From: SG8-4 sp964562575
GTDB lineage: Bacteria; Planctomycetota; Phycisphaerae; Sedimentisphaerales; Anaerobacaceae
DNA length: 64,000 nucleotides
Assembly: GCA_964562575.1 (NCBI GenBank)
Contig: CAZLTY010000001.1
Location: forward strand, 1 to 64,000
Direction of reading: 5' to 3'
Positions within the stretch are counted from its first letter, which is position 1; each line of letters starts with the position of its first letter. The notes beneath the pieces were generated by a model that searched no databases, had not been told where the DNA came from, and saw nothing but the letters and a program-made list of their open reading frames with translations. Below are positions 32,692-40,686 of the stretch, one piece after another. Position numbers and translations under genes: made by a program.

Positions 32692-33609
32692 TTATTCACG
32701 TTTCCATTCAAAATCAAGGTTCGCAACATCATCCTCCGTTCCATACAAGCCGTCCCAACCGGCTGAAAGCAGAATGTACGTGTTTGCCCTGTGTGGCCTA
32801 CTTTCTGTCGCAACCTTGTCGTTCTTTGTTATCTCATAGAATATCTTCGGATCTTCATAGAGCGGATGCTTCACGCCGGGTTTGCCGGGAACGCCCAGAG
32901 CCAGAAGAGCGTGATTGTCCTTGTTGTCGTAGATATTCTCAGGATTGTTCGGATCGTCTACATCATGAGCCGTTTTCGACGTGTCCGCCTTATAGTAGAG
33001 TATCGGCATACCGATTCTGCCGCCGAGGCTTTGGTGGGTGACGCGCCTGTACTCATCGCACAGTACGAAATGGTTTGGCCCGAAAGACCCCGTATTGCCC
33101 TCGCCGTACAAATCGGCCAGCGAGTAAGCGTTGGCGTTGTCGAGCGGTAGATATGGGCCTTTTCTCGCGCTCAGGTTGGCCACGTGCCTTTCTGAGTGTA
33201 CGCCAGTAGGTGGTGGCCCAGGATAGAGTACATTACCCTTGCCGTCGGTGCCATCACTTATGAAGACCGAATCGGGATGATGCCCGAGCAAATCCCGGCC
33301 CATCACGGCTTCACAAAGCTTCATCGCGCCGCAGTAGTCCATCCCAGCCTCGTCCAACGCGCCGGATGGCGGATACTTATCAAACTCGCTGTTGAAAAGC
33401 TCGATTGCGGCGTCGATGCTACTGAATTGAGCCCTTTGCTTCCGATTGACGTCGGGAGTATGGGGGCAGTTAAACAAGGGTAACAATAGGCCGATGGCAA
33501 TCAGAATGGACACAACAACCAGGAAGACATCCGCAAGAGATTTGCCTCGACACCTTGAGTGGCCGCCCGCAAGGAACGAAATTAACCCCGGTCTTGACAC
33601 GGCTTTCAT
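32692..33609 (-). CDS. Prepilin-like secreted protein with degenerate pilin helix
   Basis: The 305-residue protein has a basic N-terminus ending GKSLADVFLVVVSILIAIGLLLPLF. That resembles the Planctomycete prepilin helix (TLVELLVVIAIIGILIALLLP) but has lost the canonical GFTLVE cleavage box. The remainder is hydrophilic with motifs typical of GspG-like Planctomycete proteins (FNSEFDKYPPSGALDEAGMDYCGAMKLCEAVMG and the end SAGWDGLYGTEDDVANL, a calcium-site-like DG.YGT.DD). The start codon shares one base with the kdsB stop (TAATG), implying translational coupling. It interrupts the common kdsB-pyrG neighbourhood. A type II secretion-like or envelope role is inferred. Confidence 0.7.
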   Translation of the reverse strand: MKAVSRPGLISFLAGGHSRCRGKSLADVFLVVVSILIAIGLLLPLFNCPHTPDVNRKQRAQFSSIDAAIELFNSEFDKYPPSGALDEAGMDYCGAMKLCEAVMGRDLLGHHPDSVFISDGTDGKGNVLYPGPPPTGVHSERHVANLSARKGPYLPLDNANAYSLADLYGEGNTGSFGPNHFVLCDEYRRVTHQSLGGRIGMPILYYKADTSKTAHDVDDPNNPENIYDNKDNHALLALGVPGKPGVKHPLYEDPKIFYEITKNDKVATESRPHRANTYILLSAGWDGLYGTEDDVANLDFEWKRE

Positions 33610-34406
33610 TATTTGGCTCTCCCTCTGCAGCGCTCGACGAATTCGGCGTACTGCTCGGGTGTGTCTATTCCGTCGCAGGTGTGTTCTACCTTGCCGACCA
33701 GGATCGGGTATCCGTTTTCGATTGCTCTTAGCTGTTCGAGTTTTTCAATCTTTTCCAGCGGCGTCTGGGCCAGAGATGTAATCTGAAGCAGAAACTGCTT
33801 GCGATAGGCATATATCCCAAGGTGCCTGAGATACTGTCGCACGTCTCCCACGCCGGCCGCGTCTCTATCGTAGGGGATCGGATGACGAGAAAAATAAATC
33901 GCCCGAGCGGTTTCGTCCCTCGTCCCTCGTCCCTCGTCTCTCGTACCGGCATCACGCGCAACGCACGACGAGACAATCACTTTGACGATATTCGGATCGG
34001 CAACCTGCTGGCCGCTCTGGAAATCCGCCGAGAGTGTGGCCATCGGGCAATCGGGGTTGTCCATCAGCAGCTTCGCCAGATAATCAATGTTGCCGGGGTC
34101 GATTTCCGGCTCGTCTCCCTGAAGGTTTATTACTATTTCAACATCCATCTCGGCGACGGCTTCGGCGATGCGGTCCGTGCCGCTCTGGTGATCGAGCGAG
34201 GTCAGGACGCACTCGGCACCGAATTCTCTCGCGGCGGCAACGACTTTCTTGTCATCGGCGGCTATTATCACCTTCTCGGGCAGCTTAGCTAAGCAGGCCT
34301 GCTCATAGGTGTGCTGGATGAGGAATTTACCCGTATCTTTGGCGAGAACCTTACCGGCAAATCTCGTGGAATCATAACGCGCCGGTATAACAGCTATAAC
34401 CTTCAA
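33609..34406 (-). CDS. kdsB: CMP-KDO synthetase with repeat-derived insertion
   Basis: The 265-residue enzyme activates 3-deoxy-manno-octulosonate for lipopolysaccharide. Motifs: VIAVIPARYDSTRFAGKVL, DHQSGTDRIAEAV, INLQGDEPEI, AIYFSRHPIPYDRD, and LGIYAYRKQFL. The TTG at 34406 gives the usual N-terminus KVIAVIPAR and has AAAGG ten bases upstream; the TTG at 34415 is too close to that site. Between VKVIV and ARAIYFSRHP about 18 extra residues (RDAGTRDEGRGTRDETA) are encoded by tandem 7-bp TCGTCCC-type units. Normal KdsB continues directly into the YFSR strand here. The presence of kdsB implies an LPS-bearing outer membrane. Confidence 0.92.
   Translation of the reverse strand: MKVIAVIPARYDSTRFAGKVLAKDTGKFLIQHTYEQACLAKLPEKVIIAADDKKVVAAAREFGAECVLTSLDHQSGTDRIAEAVAEMDVEIVINLQGDEPEIDPGNIDYLAKLLMDNPDCPMATLSADFQSGQQVADPNIVKVIVSSCVARDAGTRDEGRGTRDETARAIYFSRHPIPYDRDAAGVGDVRQYLRHLGIYAYRKQFLLQITSLAQTPLEKIEKLEQLRAIENGYPILVGKVEHTCDGIDTPEQYAEFVERCRGRAK
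33917..33945. repeat. Seven-base tandem repeat inside kdsB
   Basis: The unit TCGTCCC occurs three times followed by a TCGTCTC variant. Three units equal 21 bases, so the frame is preserved. The same units occur in the intergenic inverted repeat at 13290-13355. Confidence 0.8.
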
Positions 34407-34658
34407 TACAATCAAGCCTTTACGTTAGCAAAGTCATTTTGCCGGGTAAGTTTACGTCTTCAGGGAACTCAAAACCCGCGATGCCTGTGCGAGCTCGAAA
34501 TTCCAACTGGGCTTTTATCGTAAAGGCAAGAGAGAGGATTGTCAACAGGTCATTCGGAAATTTTGTGTTTTTAGACCATATTGTCCGCCAAAGAGTTTCT
34601 TTTCAAGAGCGCGGAATTGGGTTACGCTTTATTACATCGTATATCAAGGAGAAGATCT

Positions 34659-36215
34659 ATGAACATGCTCAGAGGTTCTGTTCTTGCCGCCGCTTTGGTA
34701 CTAGTCTGTTGTCAAGCAGTTCTTCCAGCGGACACCACAGCGGATATCGATGATGCCCTGGTCATGGTGATTATGCGTTCTTTTGTCGGAAGGGGCGCCG
34801 GCAACGGCTTCGTGATCGGTGACGGTACGCTGGTTGTCACTGCGCACCATTTGGTCTTCGGCGGGTCCGAGAAGGGCCAACATCAGGAGACCGGACTCGT
34901 TTCAGTCGTCAGTCCCTACATCGGCGACGGATGCGAAGCCAGAGTCATCGCCGCCGATGAAGAACTCGACCTGGCAGTGCTCAAGATTCCCTGGGCCGGA
35001 CATCCCGCTCTGAGATTGGCAGACGAGGCAGACCTGATGTCGGCCGAATGCTTCGTCGTAACGGGTATCCCCCAGACGATCCGAAGCCTTAGCAGGGGTG
35101 AGACTAAACCGATGCAGGAAGGCCTCGATAGTCAGACTGAGAATCTGGCGGTTGATTACGTTGCCGTGCGCCGGCAAGTCCCCCGGTTTATATCACTGGG
35201 CGAGACAGGTCGACTGGGACACGGATGGAGCGGCTCGCCGATGCTGTTGCCAGATTCGGCTATTGTCGCAGGCTGTTTCACCGCGTTAAACACAACCAGA
35301 GGCGACGAGCGCGTTCGAGCCAGAGGCCCGGCAATTTCGCAGGTCAGACGCCTGCTCGAAGACAGCGACGCCGGTGAGTCTCTCAAGGCCGGCGTTACGA
35401 GATTGCCAAGGCCGGAAGATGCGGTCGATGCTTTTTTGAGTTTTGCGCAGGGCTACCGTCATTATCTGGAGGATCAATACGGCTGGGCGTCCGACAGAAT
35501 TGCCGATTTCATACGCATGCGGCCGGAATCTTCGTTCGCATACATCCTCGCAGCCAGCAACGCGGCCGGACAGAAGGATTTCGACTTGGCCGATCAGCAC
35601 TACCGCAAGGCCATCGCCTTGAATCCGAAAGCTCCTGCATTACGCCTCTACTACGCACAGTTTCTTGCAGACCGTCAACCGGACAAAGCCCTCGAATTGC
35701 TCGAAGGCCTGTTGCCACTGAACGAATTCAAACAATCTGCAGCAGCAATAATGTTCAACTTCCTCTCAGGACGCGGCGAATTCCAGCAAGCCTCTGACTT
35801 GCTGACCGAAGCTCTGGAGCTGAATCCCAGAAATGGAAATCTATGGGTATCTCTGGGGGTATGTCGGCTCCAGTCGGGCAATTTGGACGGTGCGATCGCA
35901 GGTTTTGCCAAGGCGGTTGAACTGCTGCCGGAAAGAGGTCCCTTCCGTGGCCAGCTCGCCCGCATGCTCGAAAAGGCGGGCCGACTCGACGAGGCCGAGA
36001 AGCATTTTCGCGAACTCCTGAAGATCGAGCCCCGAAACCCGGTCGTGCATTTCTGGCTCGCCGAGTTCCTGGCGAAACATCACCCTCAGGCCAAAGACGA
36101 AGCACTGAAAGAGGCCCAGACTGCTCTCGAACTGCCCCAAAGGAAAGGTTTGCCAAGAGAGAAAATCAAACAGCTAATTCAAGAACTGAGTTCCAAAACC
36201 ACGCCTGTTCCCTGA
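34659..36215 (+). CDS. Trypsin-like serine protease domain with TPR repeats
   Basis: The 518-residue exported protein begins MNMLRGSVLAAALVLVCCQA with AAGGAGAAG upstream of the ATG at 34659. Residues about 25-240 form a trypsin-like fold with a probable triad: His in VVTAHHLVFG, Asp in EELDLAVLKI and Ser in GHGWSGSPML. About 260-518 are TPR repeats (QHYRKAIALNPKAPALRLYYAQFL, EALELNPRNGNLWVSLGVCRL, KHFRELLKIEPRNPVVHFWLAEF). The combination suggests a periplasmic protease docking on a partner. No PDZ domain is visible, unlike DegP/HtrA. It is divergent from kdsB. Confidence 0.85.
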   Translation: MNMLRGSVLAAALVLVCCQAVLPADTTADIDDALVMVIMRSFVGRGAGNGFVIGDGTLVVTAHHLVFGGSEKGQHQETGLVSVVSPYIGDGCEARVIAADEELDLAVLKIPWAGHPALRLADEADLMSAECFVVTGIPQTIRSLSRGETKPMQEGLDSQTENLAVDYVAVRRQVPRFISLGETGRLGHGWSGSPMLLPDSAIVAGCFTALNTTRGDERVRARGPAISQVRRLLEDSDAGESLKAGVTRLPRPEDAVDAFLSFAQGYRHYLEDQYGWASDRIADFIRMRPESSFAYILAASNAAGQKDFDLADQHYRKAIALNPKAPALRLYYAQFLADRQPDKALELLEGLLPLNEFKQSAAAIMFNFLSGRGEFQQASDLLTEALELNPRNGNLWVSLGVCRLQSGNLDGAIAGFAKAVELLPERGPFRGQLARMLEKAGRLDEAEKHFRELLKIEPRNPVVHFWLAEFLAKHHPQAKDEALKEAQTALELPQRKGLPREKIKQLIQELSSKTTPVP

Positions 36216-36330
36216 GGCCGATTTGAAACGATATCCTTGTAACCGGGGGCAAAGCAGGTATACTTTGTTGACTATTTGCCGTAGAATCTTTACCATTACC
36301 GCCAAAATGAGGTTTCAGGGAGCCAGAATT

Positions 36331-37365
36331 ATGAAAAAGATCTTTGGAATTATTGCCCTTGCAGCTCTGACCGTTGTCGTTGCTTCGATCGGCTGCAAGA
36401 AAGAAGATGCGCAGAACGAGCAAACAGGCACCGCCAAGTATCAGATCGCGGTGATTCCCAAGGGAACGACCCATGTATTCTGGAAGTCGATTCACGCCGG
36501 TGCGGTCAAGGCCGAGCAGGAGCTAAAGGCGTCCGGTCTCGATATCGAGGTCATTTGGAAAGGCCCACTCAAAGAGGACGACAGGGAATCGCAAATCAGA
36601 GTCGTGGAGGATTTCATAACGCTGGGCGTAACCGGAATAGTCCTGGCGCCATTAGATGATGCGGCGCTGCGCATGCCTGTCAAGGATGCCGTCAATAACG
36701 GCATCCCCGTGGTGATAATCGACAGCGGGCTAAAGAGCGACGATTACACCAGTTTCGTCGCAACGGACAACTACGTAGGCGGTAGAAAAGGCGGACAGCG
36801 CCTGGGCGAGCTTCTGGGTGGAAAGGGCAAGGTAATATTGCTGCGGTATCAGGAAGGCTCAGCAAGCACTATGAAGCGGGAAAAGGGCTTCCTGGACGTA
36901 CTCAAAGAGGAGTATCCCCAAATCGAGGTGGTCAGTTCAAACCAGTACGGCGGGGCAACCACCGAAAGCGCCTACATGGCCAGCGAGAACGTGTTAGCGC
37001 CGTTTCGCACGCCCGACGGAGAATTGACAGTTGACGGAATTTTCTGCCCGAATGAGTCAACGACATTCGCAATGCTGCGCGCGTTGCAGGAAAGCCGCCT
37101 GGTCGGTAAGGTCAAGTTTGTCGGCTTTGACAGTTCCGAGCGACTGGTCAAGGGACTGCGCGACGGCGAAATTCACGGACTGGTCCTCCAGGATCCGATC
37201 AACATGGGATACCTGGGCGTCAAAACGATGATGACGCATCTTCAGGGCCAGGAGGTGGAGAAACTAACCGATACCGGTTCGGATGTGGCGACTCTGGAGA
37301 ACATGGACGATCCGAGGATGAAGGATCTGTTAGAGCCGGACGTCAAAAAATGGCTGAACGAATAG
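36331..37365 (+). CDS. Sugar ABC transporter substrate-binding lipoprotein (RbsB-like)
   Basis: The 344-residue protein has a lipoprotein signal (MKKIFGIIALAALTVVVASI then GC) and the periplasmic-binding-protein fold type I: IAVIPKGTTHVFWKSIHAGA, DFITLGVTGIVLAPLDDAAL, IDSGLKSDDYTSFVATDNYVGG, VKFVGFDSSERLVKGLRDGEI. This fold binds monosaccharides such as ribose, xylose or allose; the exact ligand is not readable. It is the first gene of an ABC operon and its 3' end overlaps the ATPase gene by 16 bases. Confidence 0.93.
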   Translation: MKKIFGIIALAALTVVVASIGCKKEDAQNEQTGTAKYQIAVIPKGTTHVFWKSIHAGAVKAEQELKASGLDIEVIWKGPLKEDDRESQIRVVEDFITLGVTGIVLAPLDDAALRMPVKDAVNNGIPVVIIDSGLKSDDYTSFVATDNYVGGRKGGQRLGELLGGKGKVILLRYQEGSASTMKREKGFLDVLKEEYPQIEVVSSNQYGGATTESAYMASENVLAPFRTPDGELTVDGIFCPNESTTFAMLRALQESRLVGKVKFVGFDSSERLVKGLRDGEIHGLVLQDPINMGYLGVKTMMTHLQGQEVEKLTDTGSDVATLENMDDPRMKDLLEPDVKKWLNE

Positions 37366-38885
37366 ACTCTCAGGCAGCAACGGCCCGGCTCCGGATGCAG
37401 GGAGTCAACAAACGATTCGGGGCCACAATCGCCCTTCAAGACGTGACGATTGAAGTAGCCTCGGGGCAGATTCTTGCGCTGGTGGGCGAAAACGGCGCCG
37501 GCAAGAGCACGTTGATGAAGGTGCTCTCGGGCGCTATCAAAGCCGACGCCGGCCAAATGTGGCTTGATGGCCAGCCGTATAGTCCGAGCAATCCGCTCGA
37601 AGCCCGCCAGGCCGGGGTGGCGATGATCTACCAGGAACTTTCCCTGACGCCGCATCTGAGCGTCCAGGAAAACATCATGCTCGGCGCCGAGCCGTCGAGA
37701 ATGGGAATCGTGCGCTGGAAAGAAGTACGCCGGCGGGCGATCGAAGCGATCAAGGAATTCGACAACCCCGAACTGGCGCCGGACGCCCGAGTCAGCAAGT
37801 TGTCGGTGGGCTCACAGCAGTTGGTGGAAATTGCGCGTGCCCTAGCTACCGGCTGCCGCGTGCTGGTCCTCGACGAACCGACGAGCAGTCTGACCCGACA
37901 AGATGTCGAGCGACTGTTCGAGATCATAGAGCAGTTGAAGCAACAGGGCAAAGCCATCGTTTACATTTCACATTTTATCGAAGAAGTCAGGCGCGTCGCA
38001 GACAAAGTGACAGTCCTGCGCGACGGACAGGTGGCCGGTGGCAGCAATGTGGACGCCATAAGCAACGAGCAGATCATCGCCATGATGGTTGGCCGGCAAG
38101 TCGAAGAGCTCTATCCGAGATCGCAGCGCAAACGCCGAGAGGTTGTTTTGGAAGTCAAGGACCTGGCGGGCGCTGAGAAACCGCAATCGGCGTCTCTGGA
38201 ACTGCACAGAGGCGAAGTAGTTGGCATCGCCGGGCTGATCGGAGCCGGGCGCACGGAATTGTTGCGCAGCCTGTTCGGACTCGATCCCGTTCGCAGCGGG
38301 CAAATCAAGTTGGGCGTCTACACTGGAGAGGCTTGCCCCGCTCGGCGATGGGCGCAGGGCGCGGGCATCCTCAGCGAGGACCGCAAGGAAGAGGGACTGG
38401 CTCTGGCTCTGAGCATCGCAGAGAATGTCACGCTTTCCAGACTCAAAGGCTTCGGCCCGCTCGGGGTGGTCCTGCCGAGCCGACAGAACGCCGCTGCCGA
38501 TCGCTGGATAGAAAAGCTGGGCATCCGGTGCCGAGATGTAAGACAATCGGTCCTGTCTCTGTCGGGCGGCAATCAGCAGCGGGTCGCACTGGCCAGACTG
38601 CTCCAGCACGACGTGGACGTGTTTCTGCTCGATGAGCCCACGCGAGGCATCGACGTGGCAGCCAAGGCGCTTATCTACAAATTGATCGATGAGCTGGCGA
38701 GCGGTTCGCCCGCCGAGGGCCGCCAACCCAAGGCGGTGCTGATGGTCAGCAGTTATCTGCCCGAACTGCTGGGCGTCTGCGACCGGGTAGCCGTAATGTG
38801 TCGGGGCAGATTGGGCCCGACTCGCGCGATCGACGAAACCGACGAACACAAGCTCATGCTCGAGGCGACAGGACAGAAGATTTGA
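37350..38885 (+). CDS. Sugar ABC transporter ATP-binding protein, two NBDs (RbsA-like)
   Basis: The 511-residue protein carries two nucleotide-binding domains. The first has Walker A GENGAGKST, the LSVGSQQLVEIARAL signature and Walker B VLVLDEPTSSL. The second has a degenerate Walker A GLIGAGRTEL, LSGGNQQRVALARLL and VFLLDEPTRGIDV. This asymmetry is typical of RbsA/XylG/MglA family ATPases. It overlaps the binding-protein gene by 16 bases, so the two are translationally coupled. It energises the permease encoded next. Confidence 0.96.
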   Translation: MAERIDSQAATARLRMQGVNKRFGATIALQDVTIEVASGQILALVGENGAGKSTLMKVLSGAIKADAGQMWLDGQPYSPSNPLEARQAGVAMIYQELSLTPHLSVQENIMLGAEPSRMGIVRWKEVRRRAIEAIKEFDNPELAPDARVSKLSVGSQQLVEIARALATGCRVLVLDEPTSSLTRQDVERLFEIIEQLKQQGKAIVYISHFIEEVRRVADKVTVLRDGQVAGGSNVDAISNEQIIAMMVGRQVEELYPRSQRKRREVVLEVKDLAGAEKPQSASLELHRGEVVGIAGLIGAGRTELLRSLFGLDPVRSGQIKLGVYTGEACPARRWAQGAGILSEDRKEEGLALALSIAENVTLSRLKGFGPLGVVLPSRQNAAADRWIEKLGIRCRDVRQSVLSLSGGNQQRVALARLLQHDVDVFLLDEPTRGIDVAAKALIYKLIDELASGSPAEGRQPKAVLMVSSYLPELLGVCDRVAVMCRGRLGPTRAIDETDEHKLMLEATGQKI

Positions 38886-38980
38886 GAATTTGGAATGTAG
38901 AATGAGGGCAAGGAATACATAGAATGAAGATCGAAATGGGCACACACAATTCTCAATTCTCAGTTCTCACTTCTAACTTC
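38884..38980. repeat. Inverted simple-sequence repeat between the ATPase and permease genes
   Basis: GAGAATTTGGAATGTAGAAT on the left and CAATTCTCAATTCTCAGTTC on the right can pair imperfectly. A similar pattern (AATTGAGAATGTAGAAG ... CCTCAATTCTAATCC) lies at 57913-57985. Such a hairpin inside an operon could reduce permease expression. Confidence 0.55.
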
Positions 38981-39949
38981 ATGAGCAACTGGCAACGGTG
39001 GCTCAATACGTTGGGACCGGTCCTGGCTCTGCTGGTGGTCTACGGGATTTTTGTATGCATCGCGCCGGCGAGTTTCAGATCGACCCGAACGCTCGAGATG
39101 ATCGCCAAGCACACGACTATCGTCGGCATGGCGGCGCTGGGCATGACGCTGGTAATCATCTCAGGCGGGATAGACCTGTCCGTCGGCTCGATCGTCGCTA
39201 TGGTCACGGCGGTGATTGCAAAGTTGTTGCAGGATTACGGTGCGGGGCCGGTTGCCGCCGCGCTCGGCGGCGTCGTGGCCGGGGCGCTCGCCGGCCTGGT
39301 AAGCGGGACACTGATAACATCTCTGCGCGTCGTTCCATTTATAGTAACGCTGGGCATGATGCTTATCATCCGGGGTACGGCCAAGCTGATAGGCCAGGAG
39401 CAGAAGATAGACGTAGATACCGAAAAGCTTAGATGGCTCGACGAGTTGATGGCCTCGGTCCCAAAGGGCCAGGGCTGGCCGTGGCTGCCCGTAGGGGTAT
39501 GGCTCTTGATCGTCATGGCGCTGGCGGTCGCCTTTCTGCTGCGCTACACGCGTCTGGGCCGACACATCTTCGCTGTCGGCTCTAACGAACAGACGGCGAG
39601 GCTGTGCGGAGTGGTCGTTTGGCGCGTCAAGGTAATGGTCTTTATGCTCTGCGGCGCCTTTGCCGGCCTGGCGGGGCTCTTGCAATTCTCAAGACTCACC
39701 GTTGGCGATCCGACCGTTGCGGTCGGTTTGGAGCTTGACGTTATCGCCGCGGTGGTAATAGGCGGAGGCTCCCTCTCGGGCGGCGAAGGCTCGGTCCTCG
39801 GCACGCTCGTCGGCGCCCTGATCATGACCGTCATCGCCTCGGGCTGCACACAGATGGGACTGCCCAACTACTGGCAGGAGATCATAACCGGCGTGATCAT
39901 CATAGTAGCGGTAGCGCTCGACCGCCTGCGACACCGCCGAGCTGCATAA
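38981..39949 (+). CDS. Sugar ABC transporter permease (RbsC-like)
   Basis: The permease is about 322 residues from the ATG at 38981 (MSNWQRWLNTLGPVLALLVV). It has multiple membrane helices and the family motifs GGIDLSVGSIVAM, RVVPFIVTLGMMLIIRG, GSNEQTARLCGV and AAVVIGGGSLSGGEGSVLGT. An in-frame ATG at 38924 has AGGAA upstream, but its extra 19 residues (GTHNSQFSVLTSNF) are encoded by the simple repeat and look artefactual. It completes a binding protein-ATPase-permease set for monosaccharide import. Confidence 0.93.
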   Translation: MSNWQRWLNTLGPVLALLVVYGIFVCIAPASFRSTRTLEMIAKHTTIVGMAALGMTLVIISGGIDLSVGSIVAMVTAVIAKLLQDYGAGPVAAALGGVVAGALAGLVSGTLITSLRVVPFIVTLGMMLIIRGTAKLIGQEQKIDVDTEKLRWLDELMASVPKGQGWPWLPVGVWLLIVMALAVAFLLRYTRLGRHIFAVGSNEQTARLCGVVVWRVKVMVFMLCGAFAGLAGLLQFSRLTVGDPTVAVGLELDVIAAVVIGGGSLSGGEGSVLGTLVGALIMTVIASGCTQMGLPNYWQEIITGVIIIVAVALDRLRHRRAA

Positions 39950-40026
39950 TGTAGAAGTCCAAGCTATCATTGCAGATGACAGCAAGGTTCTAGGTGAAAT
40001 CAAAAACGCCGAAGTCCGATGACGCT

Positions 40027-40125
40027 GAGCCTACTTACCGTACACCTGCAACCTATCTACTGCAATACAGAAGACCTTTCGTCAGCAGCAAGAAGGTAGA
40101 CCTGCACCTCTTCTCTTCATCCGCC
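40027..40125 (+). repeat. Repeat E, left copy
   Basis: About 99 bases from GAGCCTACTTACCGTACACC to CTTCATCCGCC recur at 51256-51353 with scattered differences, in the same orientation. No ORF is present in it. It begins a set of three repeats (E, F, G) that reappears in the same order on the other side of the propeller locus. Confidence 0.8.
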
Positions 40126-40185
40126 CCCTGTAATTCAGCCGCTAAGTCCGCGGGACTTCGTCGACTGAAGTGAATGGTCACGCAT

Positions 40186-40420
40186 TTATCTTGCCCTCAC
40201 TTTCTGAGCGTCCGTGATATGTAGACCCGAAGGGGACATTGGCAATAATACCCGGAGTTGCCAAATGTCAGAGAGAATTTGCAGTGCCGTGCGTCATCTT
40301 CGTCGCATTCGAGATAATGCTCCAGGCCTATATTCTTTGCTTTGCAGAGGCGTTCAAACCCGGAATTGGCACACCGAAAACCTCTGGGGCATTGCATCTG
40401 ACCAATGATTTCGTCGATCT
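40186..40420. repeat. Repeat F, left copy (covers the Cys-rich gene)
   Basis: These 235 bases match 52443-52677 with about a dozen mismatches and no gaps by eye. They cover nearly all of the Cys-rich gene at 40197-40442 and some 3' flank. Confidence 0.9.
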
Positions 40421-40442
40421 CCTTTTTAGTCTCTTCGTCCAT
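40197..40442 (-). CDS. Small cysteine-rich conserved protein
   Basis: The 81-residue protein starts MDEETKKEIDEIIGQMQCPR and has six cysteines arranged as QCPRGFRC, RLCKAKNIG, LECDEDDARHCKF and YCQCPLRVYI. Proteins of this type (IGQMxCPKxFxC...SGFExLCKAKDIGLE...CPLRVYI) are widespread small orphans in environmental bacteria; I know no function, but metal binding is suggested by the cysteines. A second, 5'-interrupted copy is at 52454-52677. Repeat G lies just upstream of its start. Confidence 0.75.
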   Translation of the reverse strand: MDEETKKEIDEIIGQMQCPRGFRCANSGFERLCKAKNIGLEHYLECDEDDARHCKFSLTFGNSGYYCQCPLRVYISRTLRK

Positions 40443-40469
40443 GAGTTACTCTTTTCGATGCATAACAAT

Positions 40470-40596
40470 ATATAGTTCCGTATAAGAACCCAGCAACTGA
40501 ATGTTCATTCAACCGCTGGCCACTGTCTATCAAGAAGATACAGGAATCTCTGCGATCTATCCAGTGGTCTTGTGCAGATCTGTACAGGAAACCTCT
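40470..40596. repeat. Repeat G, left copy, with GTTCCGTATAAGAAC hairpin
   Basis: About 127 bases, including GATCTATCCAGTGGTCTT, recur at 53722-53847. The end nearest the Cys-rich gene forms a small hairpin GTTC-CGTATAA-GAAC. In both copies the hairpin lies shortly upstream of a minus-strand gene start, and a third hairpin of this type occurs at 55772-55789. Confidence 0.8.
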
Positions 40597-40686
40597 CCAG
40601 GGCCGCTCTTGAGGCCGTCCAGAGGCACGCCTTTGCCGCACCTGTTGAGAACATGGGCATAGATCATCGTGGTGTTGACATAAGAC

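Noticed and set aside
34659..36215. DegP/HtrA-type protease
   Set aside because: The protease core is trypsin-like but no PDZ domain follows; TPR repeats take its place.
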